Origin: JBIOJM01 sp044450785
GTDB lineage: Bacteria; Planctomycetota; Planctomycetia; Isosphaerales; Isosphaeraceae
Reading direction: 5' to 3'
Assembly: GCA_044450785.1 (NCBI GenBank)
Contig: JBIOJM010000011.1
Coordinates: 1 to 64,000 of the forward strand
DNA length: 64,000 bases
Both the position numbers and the translations under genes were made by a program. Shown in pieces: positions 24,945 to 33,590 of the stretch. The notes beneath the pieces are model-generated. The model was not told where the DNA came from, did no database searches, and saw only the letters and a list, made by a program, of their open reading frames with translations. Position 1 is the stretch's first letter; every line of letters starts with the position of its first letter.

Positions 24945-25812
24945 CAACCTGATCGGAGTCTGACTCGTCGCCGGGTGCCATGGATCGGACCCATGCATTG
25001 AGGCTGGAAGGGTCGATCTCCTCGTTCGCGGCCCTGGGCGAAGGGCGAGGAGCGACGCCCGGCGAGTTGAAGAGCCGGCGGGCCTGGTAGATCCAGCGTG
25101 CAAGCGAAATGAAGAACAACACACCGAGGATCACGAGCGACCACCACAGGGTCGTGTTGATCCCCTCAGGGGATGACGGCTTGTGGGGTTCCCAGCCGAT
25201 CCGACCCACCAGCACCGGGGCCCCGCGCGCGACGTCTGACGCCTGGTATTTCATGATCTTGAGGAAATACCCGTTGAAGACCACTCGCTCGGAGATGTTG
25301 GGGCCGATCGGGAATCCGGGGGGCGCCTCTTCGAATACGCAGGCGTAGGGAAGCCGCGTCGTCTCCGGCGTGATGATCCACGCCTCGTACAGCCAGCCGG
25401 TCTTGCTCAGCTTGGACTCGTAGCGAAGCACGCGCAAGGCTGTGCCGAGCAGGTGGATCGGGACTCCCCGATAGTCCTGGGGATTCTGCCAGAGATGAGC
25501 CAGAACCACGTCGCGGCGAGCGACGGCGGCGAGCTCGGCCGGCGACTTGCCTCGAGCCCGGGAGAGCAGCAGGGAATAGGCCGCATTATCACGGAATGTG
25601 AGCGGTGCCCGATCCTTGACGGTTTCGAACTCATCGGAACGATCGGCAACGACCCGCTCGGGGTTCGCCGGCATGGTGACGGCCGGCTCGGCGGGTTCGG
25701 GCAGCTTGTGGGCGAATTGCCAGAACAGCCCCCAGCCCAGGAGCATGACCAGCGCCAGGATCAAGAGCCGGGGCAGTTCGGAACCATGAAAGAACCCAGG
25801 GCGCCGTTCCAC
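24931..25812 (-). CDS. Two-TM hypothetical protein of the ExbBD/SPFH operon
   Basis: 293 residues with an N-terminal membrane helix (LLILALVMLLGWGLFWQF) and a second near residue 225 (LWWSLVILGVLFFISLARWI). A periplasmic domain of about 175 residues lies between them, containing YRGVPIHLLGTALRVLRYES and RVVFNGYFLKIMKY, followed by a polar cytoplasmic tail. I do not recognise a named family. The order and tight spacing (6 bases after exbD, 14-base overlap with the ATPase gene) argue that it is a structural or adaptor part of the same machine. The YRGVP...G.A.RV pattern suggests an OB-like beta domain, which is speculative. Confidence 0.65.
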   Translation of the reverse strand: MERRPGFFHGSELPRLLILALVMLLGWGLFWQFAHKLPEPAEPAVTMPANPERVVADRSDEFETVKDRAPLTFRDNAAYSLLLSRARGKSPAELAAVARRDVVLAHLWQNPQDYRGVPIHLLGTALRVLRYESKLSKTGWLYEAWIITPETTRLPYACVFEEAPPGFPIGPNISERVVFNGYFLKIMKYQASDVARGAPVLVGRIGWEPHKPSSPEGINTTLWWSLVILGVLFFISLARWIYQARRLFNSPGVAPRPSPRAANEEIDPSSLNAWVRSMAPGDESDSDQVDDAS

Positions 25813-25818
25813 GATCGA

Positions 25819-26325
25819 TCATCCCCCTTCCCCGGGAACCAGTTCCTCGAAGGTAATGTTGGGCGGCTTCTTGGCATGGAGGAAGGCGTTCATGAACGCG
25901 TTCATCACCTTCATCAGCTCGGAGTACTTGAGGCGGGGATCCACCTTGAGGATGGTCTGATCGAACGGCAGGTCGGGATTCTGGAAGTATTTGTCCAGCT
26001 CGAGCTCGAGCTCCTTCGGATTGGTGGGGACCGTCGCCTCTCCGACCATGATCTGAGCCAGACGACCCCCCTCTCCCGCCCGGAGAATGGTTGGTAGGGT
26101 CCGGAGTGAGGCCGGCAGGTTGTCCGATGGCTTGTCGGTCGGGGCCTCGGCTGTGATCGAGGTTGCCGGCTGAGGGGGGAGCAAGTTCATCGTGTACTGA
26201 ACTTCGGCTGGCGCCGGTTTATACGTCAAGACGAAGAACGTCAGAAGCTGAAACGCCATGTCCAGCATCGGCGTGACCGGTATTTGGGGATCCTCGGCTC
26301 TTCGTATCTTTTTGCGTTCCGTCAA
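25819..26325 (-). CDS. exbD: ExbD/TolR-type biopolymer transport protein (second)
   Basis: 168 residues with a short cytoplasmic start (MTERKKIRRAEDPQIPVTPM), one membrane helix beginning LDMAFQLLTFFVLTYKPAP with the conserved proton-path Asp, and a periplasmic domain ending in MKVMNAFMNAFLHAKKPPNI. ExbD-type proteins form the ion-driven stator with ExbB. The periplasmic domain is longer than usual and contains a Pro/Thr-rich insert at 45-70. It lies 78 bases downstream of the other exbD and directly before the two-TM gene. Confidence 0.85.
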   Translation of the reverse strand: MTERKKIRRAEDPQIPVTPMLDMAFQLLTFFVLTYKPAPAEVQYTMNLLPPQPATSITAEAPTDKPSDNLPASLRTLPTILRAGEGGRLAQIMVGEATVPTNPKELELELDKYFQNPDLPFDQTILKVDPRLKYSELMKVMNAFMNAFLHAKKPPNITFEELVPGEGG

Positions 26326-26403
26326 GGTCGCTCCTCCCCTGGACCGGTGATGAATCCCTCAGATCGTCATCCCCGCCCGCGAGCGGTCGCGAAGATGGGA
26401 CGA

Positions 26404-26871
26404 CTACGAACTCATCGCCTTGAGGTTGAACTTTCGGAACCCGTTCGACTGGCAAGCCTTGATCAGGCTGATCACGGACTCGAAGGTCGCGTCTCGATCC
26501 GCCCGGAGGATGATCGTCGTGGGCAGGCTTCCGGATGCGTCGAGCTTCTTGCCACCGGCCTTGAGGTTCAGCTTGACGAGGTCAGCCTGGTGCTTGATCG
26601 TTTGAATGGCCTTGTGGAGCGGCTGAACCTCGCCTGCGATCAAGAGATGCCCTTCGCGGTCCATGTTCAAGACCAGTCGATCTTCCGAAACCCGCTGGTC
26701 GTCCTCGACGGGTCGAGCCGACTCGGCTACCGGCAGTCGGACCCGCTGGTCGTAGTTCTCGCTGCTGAAATTGATCACCAGCATGAAGAATGTGATCAAC
26801 TGGAAGACAACGTCAAGCAGCGGGGTCAGATTCGGCTCGGCCTTCAACTCGGTCATGATCGCGGCGGCCAT
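26404..26871 (-). CDS. exbD: ExbD/TolR-type biopolymer transport protein (first)
   Basis: 155 residues. MTELKAEPNLTPLLDVVFQL carries the family P-L-x-D-V/I-x-x-L motif with the membrane Asp, followed by ITFFMLVINF as the helix. The periplasmic domain ends with VISLIKACQSNGFRKFNLKA, the usual ExbD terminal fold (G-x-x-K/x-V/F-x-L). It forms the stator with ExbB and the second ExbD, and two different ExbD chains suggest a heteromeric dimer. It begins 28 bases after exbB. Confidence 0.9.
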   Translation of the reverse strand: MAAAIMTELKAEPNLTPLLDVVFQLITFFMLVINFSSENYDQRVRLPVAESARPVEDDQRVSEDRLVLNMDREGHLLIAGEVQPLHKAIQTIKHQADLVKLNLKAGGKKLDASGSLPTTIILRADRDATFESVISLIKACQSNGFRKFNLKAMSS

Positions 26872-26899
26872 GACATCACCTCCCGGGCGCCGGCGGAGC

Positions 26900-27811
26900 T
26901 CAGGGCGCCTTGACGGACTTGGCCGCCGCGACCAAGGAATTGATCGTGCGATCGGCGACGCGGGTGGCTTCCATGGTCATCTGGGCGATCCGATTGCGGA
27001 AGAAGGCGAAGAAGAAGATCGCCGGCACCGAGAGCGAAACTCCTTCCAGGGTGATGAAGAGCGCCTTCGAGATTCCCTCCGCCACTTTTTCCGGTTTGGG
27101 CTGAGCGCCGGCGGCCGTGGCGATCTCCTGGAAGCTCATGATCATTCCCTGGATCGTCCCCACCAGACCGATCATCGGGCCCAGGGTTCCGATGACGGCC
27201 AGGTAGCTGATCTTCATTTCGAGGGTGGTGACGATCTCCTCGGTCGCCGTCTGCATGGCTTCCTTGGCCTCCTGACGCCCGTTGGGGAGGTTGGCGATGC
27301 CGGTCCGGACCAGGCGGGCCAGGAAGCTGTCGTTGTCCTTGCAGGCGTCGTAGGCATCCTGGAACTTTTTGTCACGGATTGCCCCCTCGAGCCGCTCGAC
27401 CAGGGCGGTCGGGACCGCCTCGCTCACGCGAAACTCCATGGACAAGCGAATCACGAGGGCGACGAAATAGATCGAAAGGGCTAGCAGGAACAGGCCGATC
27501 CATCCCGACGCCTTCCACGCCCATTGCAGCATGTTCATCGACTCGGGCGGGGTCGTCCCTGCGGCCGGGGCGGGCGCTGCCGCGCTCTTGGCTGGCTCCG
27601 CGGGGGCCGCGACATCGTCCTTGTCCTTGGCGGCCGGCGCATCCTTGGCGGCTGCCTCGGTCTTCGCCGGCTCCTGGGCCATGACCAGGCCAATCCCGCC
27701 CGATGCGAGCCACACCAGAACGCCGCTGAGCAAGGTGAAGAGGAGCCAGGCCCCGGCCGTCGTGTCGCCTGGGCGGGAAGGCAAAAACTGCCGCATCGAT
27801 CGAGTCTCCAC
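26900..27811 (-). CDS. exbB: ExbB/TolQ/MotA-type proton channel protein
   Basis: 303 residues. The N-terminus is a membrane or signal helix (WLLFTLLSGVLVWLASGGIG) followed by an Ala/Pro/Lys-rich linker (45-85), an extension common in planctomycete and some proteobacterial ExbB. The MotA/TolQ/ExbB domain then has three helices: SGWIGLFLLALSIYFVALVI, YLAVIGTLGPMIGLVGTIQG (the conserved channel helix) and EGVSLSVPAIFFFAFFRNRI. It couples the proton gradient to ExbD movement. First gene of the seven-gene minus-strand operon. The divergent upstream spacer (27812-28098) presumably carries its promoter. Confidence 0.9.
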   Translation of the reverse strand: METRSMRQFLPSRPGDTTAGAWLLFTLLSGVLVWLASGGIGLVMAQEPAKTEAAAKDAPAAKDKDDVAAPAEPAKSAAAPAPAAGTTPPESMNMLQWAWKASGWIGLFLLALSIYFVALVIRLSMEFRVSEAVPTALVERLEGAIRDKKFQDAYDACKDNDSFLARLVRTGIANLPNGRQEAKEAMQTATEEIVTTLEMKISYLAVIGTLGPMIGLVGTIQGMIMSFQEIATAAGAQPKPEKVAEGISKALFITLEGVSLSVPAIFFFAFFRNRIAQMTMEATRVADRTINSLVAAAKSVKAP

Positions 27812-28098
27812 CGACAGGTACCGTCCAGCAGGTCCGTTTCATTCACTATCGGACGGAAGTCCCGCACTGTCAACTCCTCACACCAACGCGCGGCCTCCGT
27901 TCGATTCCCAGGCCGGCATTCTCGCCCGGTACGTTACTCATCCCGGCCGGAGCCGTACGCGTCTTCGCGAGCGCCCTGACGATCTCGGGTTGCTTGCCGC
28001 GTTCCAACCGGAAATGATATGAGGAGGGGTGGTGCGGTTTGAACCGAGCCTTGAGGGACGCCACCCCGATCCGCGGATCGAGAACGAAGGGCCCGCTC

Positions 28099-29553
28099 AT
28101 GACCTCGATTGTCCTGTCATCGTGTCTTCTGTTGGCCTGGCCCGACCCTCCTCAGCCGGCATCCGACCCACCGGGCCTTTCACCGGCCGACATCGTCGCG
28201 GCGATCGAGACGGTCATGGCCGACGCGATCTCCAAAGCCGAGCCATCGGTGGTTGCGATCTCTCGGTCCAAGGGGGAAAACTCGCAGGAGACGCAAGCCG
28301 TTCGCGGCCGAAAGCAGCCGCTTGACATCCACGAACCGCCCCGGCAATTCCTGCTGGATGGACGACTGCCGCGAATCCCCGATCCGTTCAGCACGATCTC
28401 GTTCGATTTCGGGTCCGGCGTGGTGATTGGCGACCACGGGGAGATCCTCACGCTCTTTCACGTGGTGCGCGGGGCGCGGCAACTGCTCGTTCACGCGGCC
28501 GACCGGCAGGAGTTCTATGCCGAAATCCTGGCGGCCGACCCGCGGAGCGACCTTGCCGTGATCGTCCCCGTCGCGCGCGAGGGGGCCGATCCGCCCCGGC
28601 TCAAGCCGCTCTCGATCGGGGATGCCGGCCGCCTGCGCAAGGGGACCTTCCTGATCGCGCTGGGCAACTCGTTCAACGCCGCGCGCGACGGCACACCCTC
28701 GGCAAGCTGGGGCATCTTGTCGAATATCGCCCGCAAGCTCGATCCGGAGGTCGATGACATGAATCGGCCCACAAAGGCCCCCCGCCTCATGAACCATCCG
28801 ACTCTCTTGCAGCTCGACGCCAAGTTGAACCTGGGCATGAGCGGCGGCGCGGTGATCAACCTCAAGGGCGAGCTGATTGGGCTGACGACGATGGCGGCGA
28901 GTCCGGCGGGTTTCGACGCGATGGCCGGCTACGCGATCCCGATGGACAAGCTGGGCCGGCGCGCGGTCCAGACCCTCAAGGAGGGCAAGGAGGTCGAATA
29001 CGGGCTGCTCGGCGTAAAGCCCCATAACTTCACCAATCGCGTGATTGAAGTGACGCTCAACTCGCCGGCCGCGCTCGGACAACTGCAAGTCAACGACGAG
29101 ATCATCGCCGTCGACGGCGCGCCGGTGGTCGATTTCGATTCCCTGATCCTGGCGGTCAACGTCCATTCCGCCGGTGATACCGTTCGACTCAAGATCCGCC
29201 GCGGCGAGGAGACGATCGAACGCACCATCGTCCTGGCCAAGTTCCCCGTCGAGGGTGAGGTCATCGCCACCAACCGGCCCAAGGCGTGGCGCGGCCTGCG
29301 CGTCGACTACACGAACCTGCTCAACTATCGATCCTTCGGCCCGAATTCTCTGGACCCATCGATGGCCGGCGTCGTCGTGGCCGAAGTCGAGGAAGGATCG
29401 CCGGCCGCGACGGCGGGGATCAAGAAAGGCCAGTTGATCCGGCGCGTCGCCGGCAAGAACATCCGTACGCCGCGAGATTTCGCCGAAGCGGTCGCCACCC
29501 ACGATGGTTCCGTCACGCTCGAGACCGACCTGGGCCCGGTGACGGTCAAATGA
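28099..29553 (+). CDS. HtrA/DegP-like trypsin-like protease with two PDZ domains
   Basis: 484 residues from ATG 28099; the longer reading from 28039 would precede the signal-like MTSIVLSSCLLLAWP. The S1C protease domain covers about 30-270: His in ILTLFHVVRGA, Asp in DPRSDLAVIVPV, and nucleophilic Ser in LNLGMSGGAVINLKGELIGL (G-M-S-G-G instead of G-N-S-G-G). PDZ1 follows (GLLGVKPHN, LQVNDEIIAVDGAPVVDFDS), and PDZ2 is at the C-terminus (VEEGSPAATAGIKKGQLIRR). Likely a periplasmic protein-quality protease or chaperone. The stop overlaps the alaS start (ATGA). Divergent from the exbB operon. Confidence 0.85.
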   Translation: MTSIVLSSCLLLAWPDPPQPASDPPGLSPADIVAAIETVMADAISKAEPSVVAISRSKGENSQETQAVRGRKQPLDIHEPPRQFLLDGRLPRIPDPFSTISFDFGSGVVIGDHGEILTLFHVVRGARQLLVHAADRQEFYAEILAADPRSDLAVIVPVAREGADPPRLKPLSIGDAGRLRKGTFLIALGNSFNAARDGTPSASWGILSNIARKLDPEVDDMNRPTKAPRLMNHPTLLQLDAKLNLGMSGGAVINLKGELIGLTTMAASPAGFDAMAGYAIPMDKLGRRAVQTLKEGKEVEYGLLGVKPHNFTNRVIEVTLNSPAALGQLQVNDEIIAVDGAPVVDFDSLILAVNVHSAGDTVRLKIRRGEETIERTIVLAKFPVEGEVIATNRPKAWRGLRVDYTNLLNYRSFGPNSLDPSMAGVVVAEVEEGSPAATAGIKKGQLIRRVAGKNIRTPRDFAEAVATHDGSVTLETDLGPVTVK

Positions 29554-32192
29554 ACATGAAAACAGACGAACTACGCGAAGCGTTCCTCGACTTTTTCGCA
29601 TCCAAGGGATGTATCCGCCGCCCCAGCGACGTCCTGGTGCCCAACGACCCGACGGTCCTGTTCACACCCGCCGGGATGAACCAGTTCAAGCGCGAGTTTC
29701 TCGGGCTGGGCGATCCCCGATTCACGCGAGCGACGACCTGCCAGAAGTGCATGCGTACGGGCGACATCGAGAACGTCGGCAGGACCGCGTTCCACGAAAC
29801 CTTTTTTGAGATGCTGGGGAATTTCAGCTTCGGCGATTACTTCAAGCGCGAGGCGATCCACTGGGCATGGGAGTTTTTGAGGGGCGTACTCTCGATCCCC
29901 GCGGATCGGCTCACGATCTCGGTCTACTTGGACGATGACGAGGCTTACAACATCTGGCACGACGAGGTCAAGGTCCCGTCGGAACGGATCGTGCGCATGG
30001 GGGAGGACGACAATTTCTGGCCTGCCGGTGCACCGACGCACGGGCCCAACGGGGTGTGTGGACCATGCTCCGAGATTTTCTACCACGGGGCCGGTCCCAA
30101 GGAGGTCGAGATCTGGAACCTGGTCTTCACCCAGTTCAACCGGGTGGGCCCCGGCCAGCTCGAGCCGCTGCCCAAGAAGAACATCGACACCGGCATGGGC
30201 CTGGAACGGGCAGCCGCTTGCCTGCAGGGCGCTTCCACGGTCTTCGAGACCGACATCTTCAAGCCCATCGTCGCGGCGGTCGCCGCCGCGGTCGGGGTCA
30301 AATACGACCGAGATCATCCCGACGGGGTCCGTATCCGCCGCATGGCCGACCATGTCCGGGCCTTGACCTTCTGCATCCACGAGAACGTCCAGCCCGGGCC
30401 GGTAAAGCAAGGGTACGTCGTGCGCCGCCTGCTTCGGCGCGCCGTGCTCGACGCCTACCAGATCGGCCACCGGGAGCCGTTCCTCCACCAGGTCGTCCCG
30501 GTCGTGGCGGACGCCATGAGCCGGCCATACCCCGAGCTCGTCGAGAGCAAGGGCCGCGTCCAGACCACAATCAAACAAGAGGAGGAACAGTTCCTCCGCA
30601 ATCTCGAAAGCGGCCTGCGGATCTTGAACGAGACTTTCCAGAAGACCAAGGCATCCGGGTCGGACACCGTCGCCGGCAAGGACGCCTTCATCCTGCACGC
30701 GACTCATGGCATCCCGGTCGAAGTCGTCGAGAGCCTGGCGACCGACCATAACCTGAGGATCGATCGCGCGGGCTTCGAGGTAGAGCGCGACCAGCATTCC
30801 GTCCTCTCTCGCGGCACGACGGAGGCCGCAGCCGTGTTCACAACCAGTCCGCTCGACACGATCAAAAGCGAATACCACCACGGCAGCGAGTTCGTCGGCT
30901 ACACGACCACGGCGGAGCGGGCACGCGTGATCGGCATCCTGGAGCAGAACCGCCTGGCCGAATCGGCCCAGGCCAACGGCGGCAGGTCGCTGATCCTCGT
31001 CCTCGATCGAACACCATTCTACGGCGAATCCGGCGGCCAGGTCGGCGATACCGGCACGATCCGCGGCGATCGCTTCTCCTTTGAGGTACTGGATACCAAG
31101 AAAGAGCACGAGTTCACGCTGCACGTCGGCCGTGTGACCGACGGGACGGTCACGGTCAATGAGACGGTTCGAGCCGAGGTCGACGCCGAGCGCCGGCAGG
31201 CGATCCGCCGTGCCCACACGGCGACTCATCTGCTGCACCACGCCCTCCGCACCATCCTCGGCAAGCACGCCCAACAGAAGGGCAGCAAGGTCGAGCCCGA
31301 CCGCCTGCGGTTCGATTTCGACAATCCCGAGGCCGTCGGCCGCGAGCGTCTCCGCGCCCTCGACGACGCCGTCAACCTGAGAGTCCTCGAGGCCGAGGGG
31401 GTGAGCTGGTCGCACATGCCGCTGGAGCAGGCCAAGACGCAAGGGGCCATGGCGCTCTTCGGCGAAAAATATCCTGACATCGTCCGTGTGGTCGAGCTGG
31501 GCGATTTCTCACGAGAGCTTTGCGGAGGCACTCATCTGGACAGTGTGGGGCAGGTGGGTCTCTTCAAGATCATCGGGGAGGAGTCGGTCGCGGCCGGTAC
31601 GCGCCGCATCACGGCGCTCGTGGGCAAGGCCGCGCTCGATTACGTGCGTCAGGAAGAAGAGATCCTGGGTGATCTGGCCGCGCTCTTCCGGGTCCCACCC
31701 GGCCAGGTTGGCGAGCGAGTGAGCAGTATCCTGGACGAAGTCAAGACGCTCAAGAAACAGGCGTCGCAACGACGACCTGAGAGCGGTTCACGCCTCTCCG
31801 CCCTCGACCTGCTCGCCACCGCGCAATCGGTCGCCGGGGCGACCGTGGTGGTTCGAGCGGTCGAAAACGTGTCCGCGGACGAGATGCGGCAGTTGATCGA
31901 CGCTCTCAGGCGCAAGTGCGAGACGGGACTGGCCGTCATGCTGGCGGCGGTGATCGACGGTAAGGTGCAGCTCGCGGCCGGCTTGTCGAAGGACTTGATC
32001 GAGCGGGGACTGCACGCCGGCAACTGGCTCAAGCAAGTCGCGCCGATCGTCGGCGGCGGCGGTGGAGGCCGGGCTGACCTGGCCCAGGCGGGCGGCAAAT
32101 CGACCGACCAGATCCCCGCGGCGCTGGAGAAGGCACTCGAGATCATCAGCTTGGACCTTGGAGCTGCACGCCATGAGCACCGTGGTTCCTGA
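29550..32192 (+). CDS. alaS: Alanyl-tRNA synthetase
   Basis: 880 residues, normal for the family. The ATG overlaps the htrA stop; the start MNMKTDELREAFLDFFASKG aligns with known AlaRS, and an open frame further upstream is only HtrA in another phase. The aminoacylation domain has FTPAGMNQFKREFLG and FHETFFEMLGNFSFGDYFKR. The editing domain has the zinc motif HTATHLLHHAL and CGGTHLDSVGQVGLFKI. The C-Ala domain ends GGGGGGRADLAQAGG. Charges tRNA-Ala. Coupling to a protease gene and a regulator gene (overlapping its 3' end by 20 bases) is unusual gene company for alaS. Confidence 0.98.
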   Translation: MNMKTDELREAFLDFFASKGCIRRPSDVLVPNDPTVLFTPAGMNQFKREFLGLGDPRFTRATTCQKCMRTGDIENVGRTAFHETFFEMLGNFSFGDYFKREAIHWAWEFLRGVLSIPADRLTISVYLDDDEAYNIWHDEVKVPSERIVRMGEDDNFWPAGAPTHGPNGVCGPCSEIFYHGAGPKEVEIWNLVFTQFNRVGPGQLEPLPKKNIDTGMGLERAAACLQGASTVFETDIFKPIVAAVAAAVGVKYDRDHPDGVRIRRMADHVRALTFCIHENVQPGPVKQGYVVRRLLRRAVLDAYQIGHREPFLHQVVPVVADAMSRPYPELVESKGRVQTTIKQEEEQFLRNLESGLRILNETFQKTKASGSDTVAGKDAFILHATHGIPVEVVESLATDHNLRIDRAGFEVERDQHSVLSRGTTEAAAVFTTSPLDTIKSEYHHGSEFVGYTTTAERARVIGILEQNRLAESAQANGGRSLILVLDRTPFYGESGGQVGDTGTIRGDRFSFEVLDTKKEHEFTLHVGRVTDGTVTVNETVRAEVDAERRQAIRRAHTATHLLHHALRTILGKHAQQKGSKVEPDRLRFDFDNPEAVGRERLRALDDAVNLRVLEAEGVSWSHMPLEQAKTQGAMALFGEKYPDIVRVVELGDFSRELCGGTHLDSVGQVGLFKIIGEESVAAGTRRITALVGKAALDYVRQEEEILGDLAALFRVPPGQVGERVSSILDEVKTLKKQASQRRPESGSRLSALDLLATAQSVAGATVVVRAVENVSADEMRQLIDALRRKCETGLAVMLAAVIDGKVQLAAGLSKDLIERGLHAGNWLKQVAPIVGGGGGGRADLAQAGGKSTDQIPAALEKALEIISLDLGAARHEHRGS

Positions 32193-33126
32193 GGCCGGTC
32201 AGGGAGCCAGTCCGCTCCAGAGCCAGGCTGCGCGCGGCGTGACGACCGTCCTCGTCGTCGACGACTCGTCGGCCGCCCGCCGTGCCGTCGGCGAGCTTCT
32301 CGAATCGCGCAAGGACGTGAAGGTGGCATACGCCCGTGACGGCCGCGAAGGGCTGGCCGCCATCGCGCACGAGGCCCCGTCCGTCATTCTCACCGACCTG
32401 GTCATGCCCGACATGGAAGGTCTTGAGCTGATCCAGGAAGTGCGAATCCGGCATCCCCATATTCCGGTGATCCTGATGACGGCCTTCGGCAGCGAGGAGG
32501 TCGCCATGCGTGCCCTGCGGGCTGGGGCGGCCAACTATATCCCCAAGAAAGACCTGGCCCGGGATCTGGCCCCGACCCTCCGTCATGTCCTGGCCATCGC
32601 GGGCATGGGCCGCGAGCGCCGGCGAATCCTGGGCATGATGGTCCGGCGCGTGACGACGTTCGTCCTCGACAACGACCCGGAGCTGATCACGCCGCTCTTG
32701 CGACTGCTGCAGGAAGAGATCGATGGCATGGGGATTTGCGACCCGACCGGTCAGATGCAGGTCGGTGTTGCGCTCCAGGAAGCCCTCTGCAATGCACTCT
32801 TCCACGGCAACCTGGAGGTCAGCAGCGAGTTGCGGCAGGGCGACCGAGACGAATTCGACGAGCTTGCCACGGAGCGCCGGGGCCTGCAGCCATTTCGCTC
32901 GCGGCGTATCGACGTGCAGGCGTACCTCGATCGCGACGGCGCCCGGTTCGTCGTCACTGATGACGGCCCCGGCTTTGACACCTCGCTCTTCGACCGGCCG
33001 GTGACGCCCGAGGATCTGGGTCGGATCGGCGGCCGCGGTCTGCTCTTGATCCGCACTTTCATGGACAAGGTGAGCTTCAACAAGACCGGAAGCCAGATCT
33101 CCATGGAGAAATACCGGTCTGTGTGA
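32173..33126 (+). CDS. Response-regulator receiver fused to HATPase (anti-sigma-like)
   Basis: 317 residues from ATG 32173, inside the last codons of alaS. The receiver domain (about 20-140) has VLVVDDSSAARRAV, the phospho-acceptor Asp in ILTDLVMPDMEGL, the Thr/Ala switch in VILMTAFGSEEVAM, and the Lys in YIPKKDLARD. A GHKL ATPase of the RsbW/anti-sigma type follows: N-box ALQEALCNALFHGNLEVSSE, G1 FVVTDDGPGFDTS, and G2 IGGRGLLLIRTFMDKV. RsbW kinases hold sigma factors or phosphorylate anti-anti-sigma proteins. Here activity would be set by phosphorylation of the fused receiver. No cognate sensor kinase or STAS partner is nearby. Confidence 0.85.
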   Translation: MSTVVPEAGQGASPLQSQAARGVTTVLVVDDSSAARRAVGELLESRKDVKVAYARDGREGLAAIAHEAPSVILTDLVMPDMEGLELIQEVRIRHPHIPVILMTAFGSEEVAMRALRAGAANYIPKKDLARDLAPTLRHVLAIAGMGRERRRILGMMVRRVTTFVLDNDPELITPLLRLLQEEIDGMGICDPTGQMQVGVALQEALCNALFHGNLEVSSELRQGDRDEFDELATERRGLQPFRSRRIDVQAYLDRDGARFVVTDDGPGFDTSLFDRPVTPEDLGRIGGRGLLLIRTFMDKVSFNKTGSQISMEKYRSV

Positions 33127-33287
33127 CGCCGAACGGGAGGGCGCCTAAAGGCGGGACTCCAACGAAGACGGCCACCGTTTCGGGGTTGCCTCGCTCGTCA
33201 ATGAAAACAGCACGATCGCGTCTGCGGTAGAAGCCCAGCTTTTCATCAGCCCACCGTACGCCTGTGAATCGCGGAGCTTATAGCACG

Positions 33288-33590
33288 ATGATCATACCCG
33301 TACTGATCGAGCCGATTGGGGATGGTGGATATCGCGCGAGCGGCGGTCCGCCGTTTGCGATATCGGTCCAAGGAGCCAGTCGCGAGAAGGCACTTGGCCG
33401 TCTCCAAGTCGAGATCCAGGGAAAGATCGACGGCGGTGCGGTCTTCGTGCCGCTGGAAGTCGGTCCGAATCTTGTGAATCCCTGGCTGCAGGGCGCGGGG
33501 ATGTTCCGGGACAATCCGCTCTTCAACGCCTGGCGTGAGTCGATCGCCGAGTACCGCCGGTCTGTCGACCAAGACTCAGATTCGCAATGA
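33288..33590 (+). CDS. HicB-like-fold antitoxin of a PIN module
   Basis: 100 residues from ATG 33288; an in-frame start at 33264 adds eight residues without a better ribosome site. MIIPVLIEPIGDGGYRASGG followed by FAISVQGASREKALGRLQVE has the strand-strand-helix look of HicB-like antitoxins (G-Y-R-A, then a helix with E-A-L). The C-terminal part FRDNPLFNAWRESIAEYRR is a helical toxin-binding tail. Its stop overlaps the ATG of a VapC-type PIN gene (ATGA), confirming a toxin-antitoxin arrangement, but that toxin is destroyed. Confidence 0.65.
   Translation: MIIPVLIEPIGDGGYRASGGPPFAISVQGASREKALGRLQVEIQGKIDGGAVFVPLEVGPNLVNPWLQGAGMFRDNPLFNAWRESIAEYRRSVDQDSDSQ

Noticed and set aside
28180..29601. 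473-codon minus-strand frame opposite the HtrA-like gene
   Set aside because: Shadow of a gene with catalytic motifs on the plus strand; no independent features.
29571..31442. 623-codon minus-strand frame within alaS
   Set aside because: alaS is unambiguous on the other strand; composition is that of an antisense frame.
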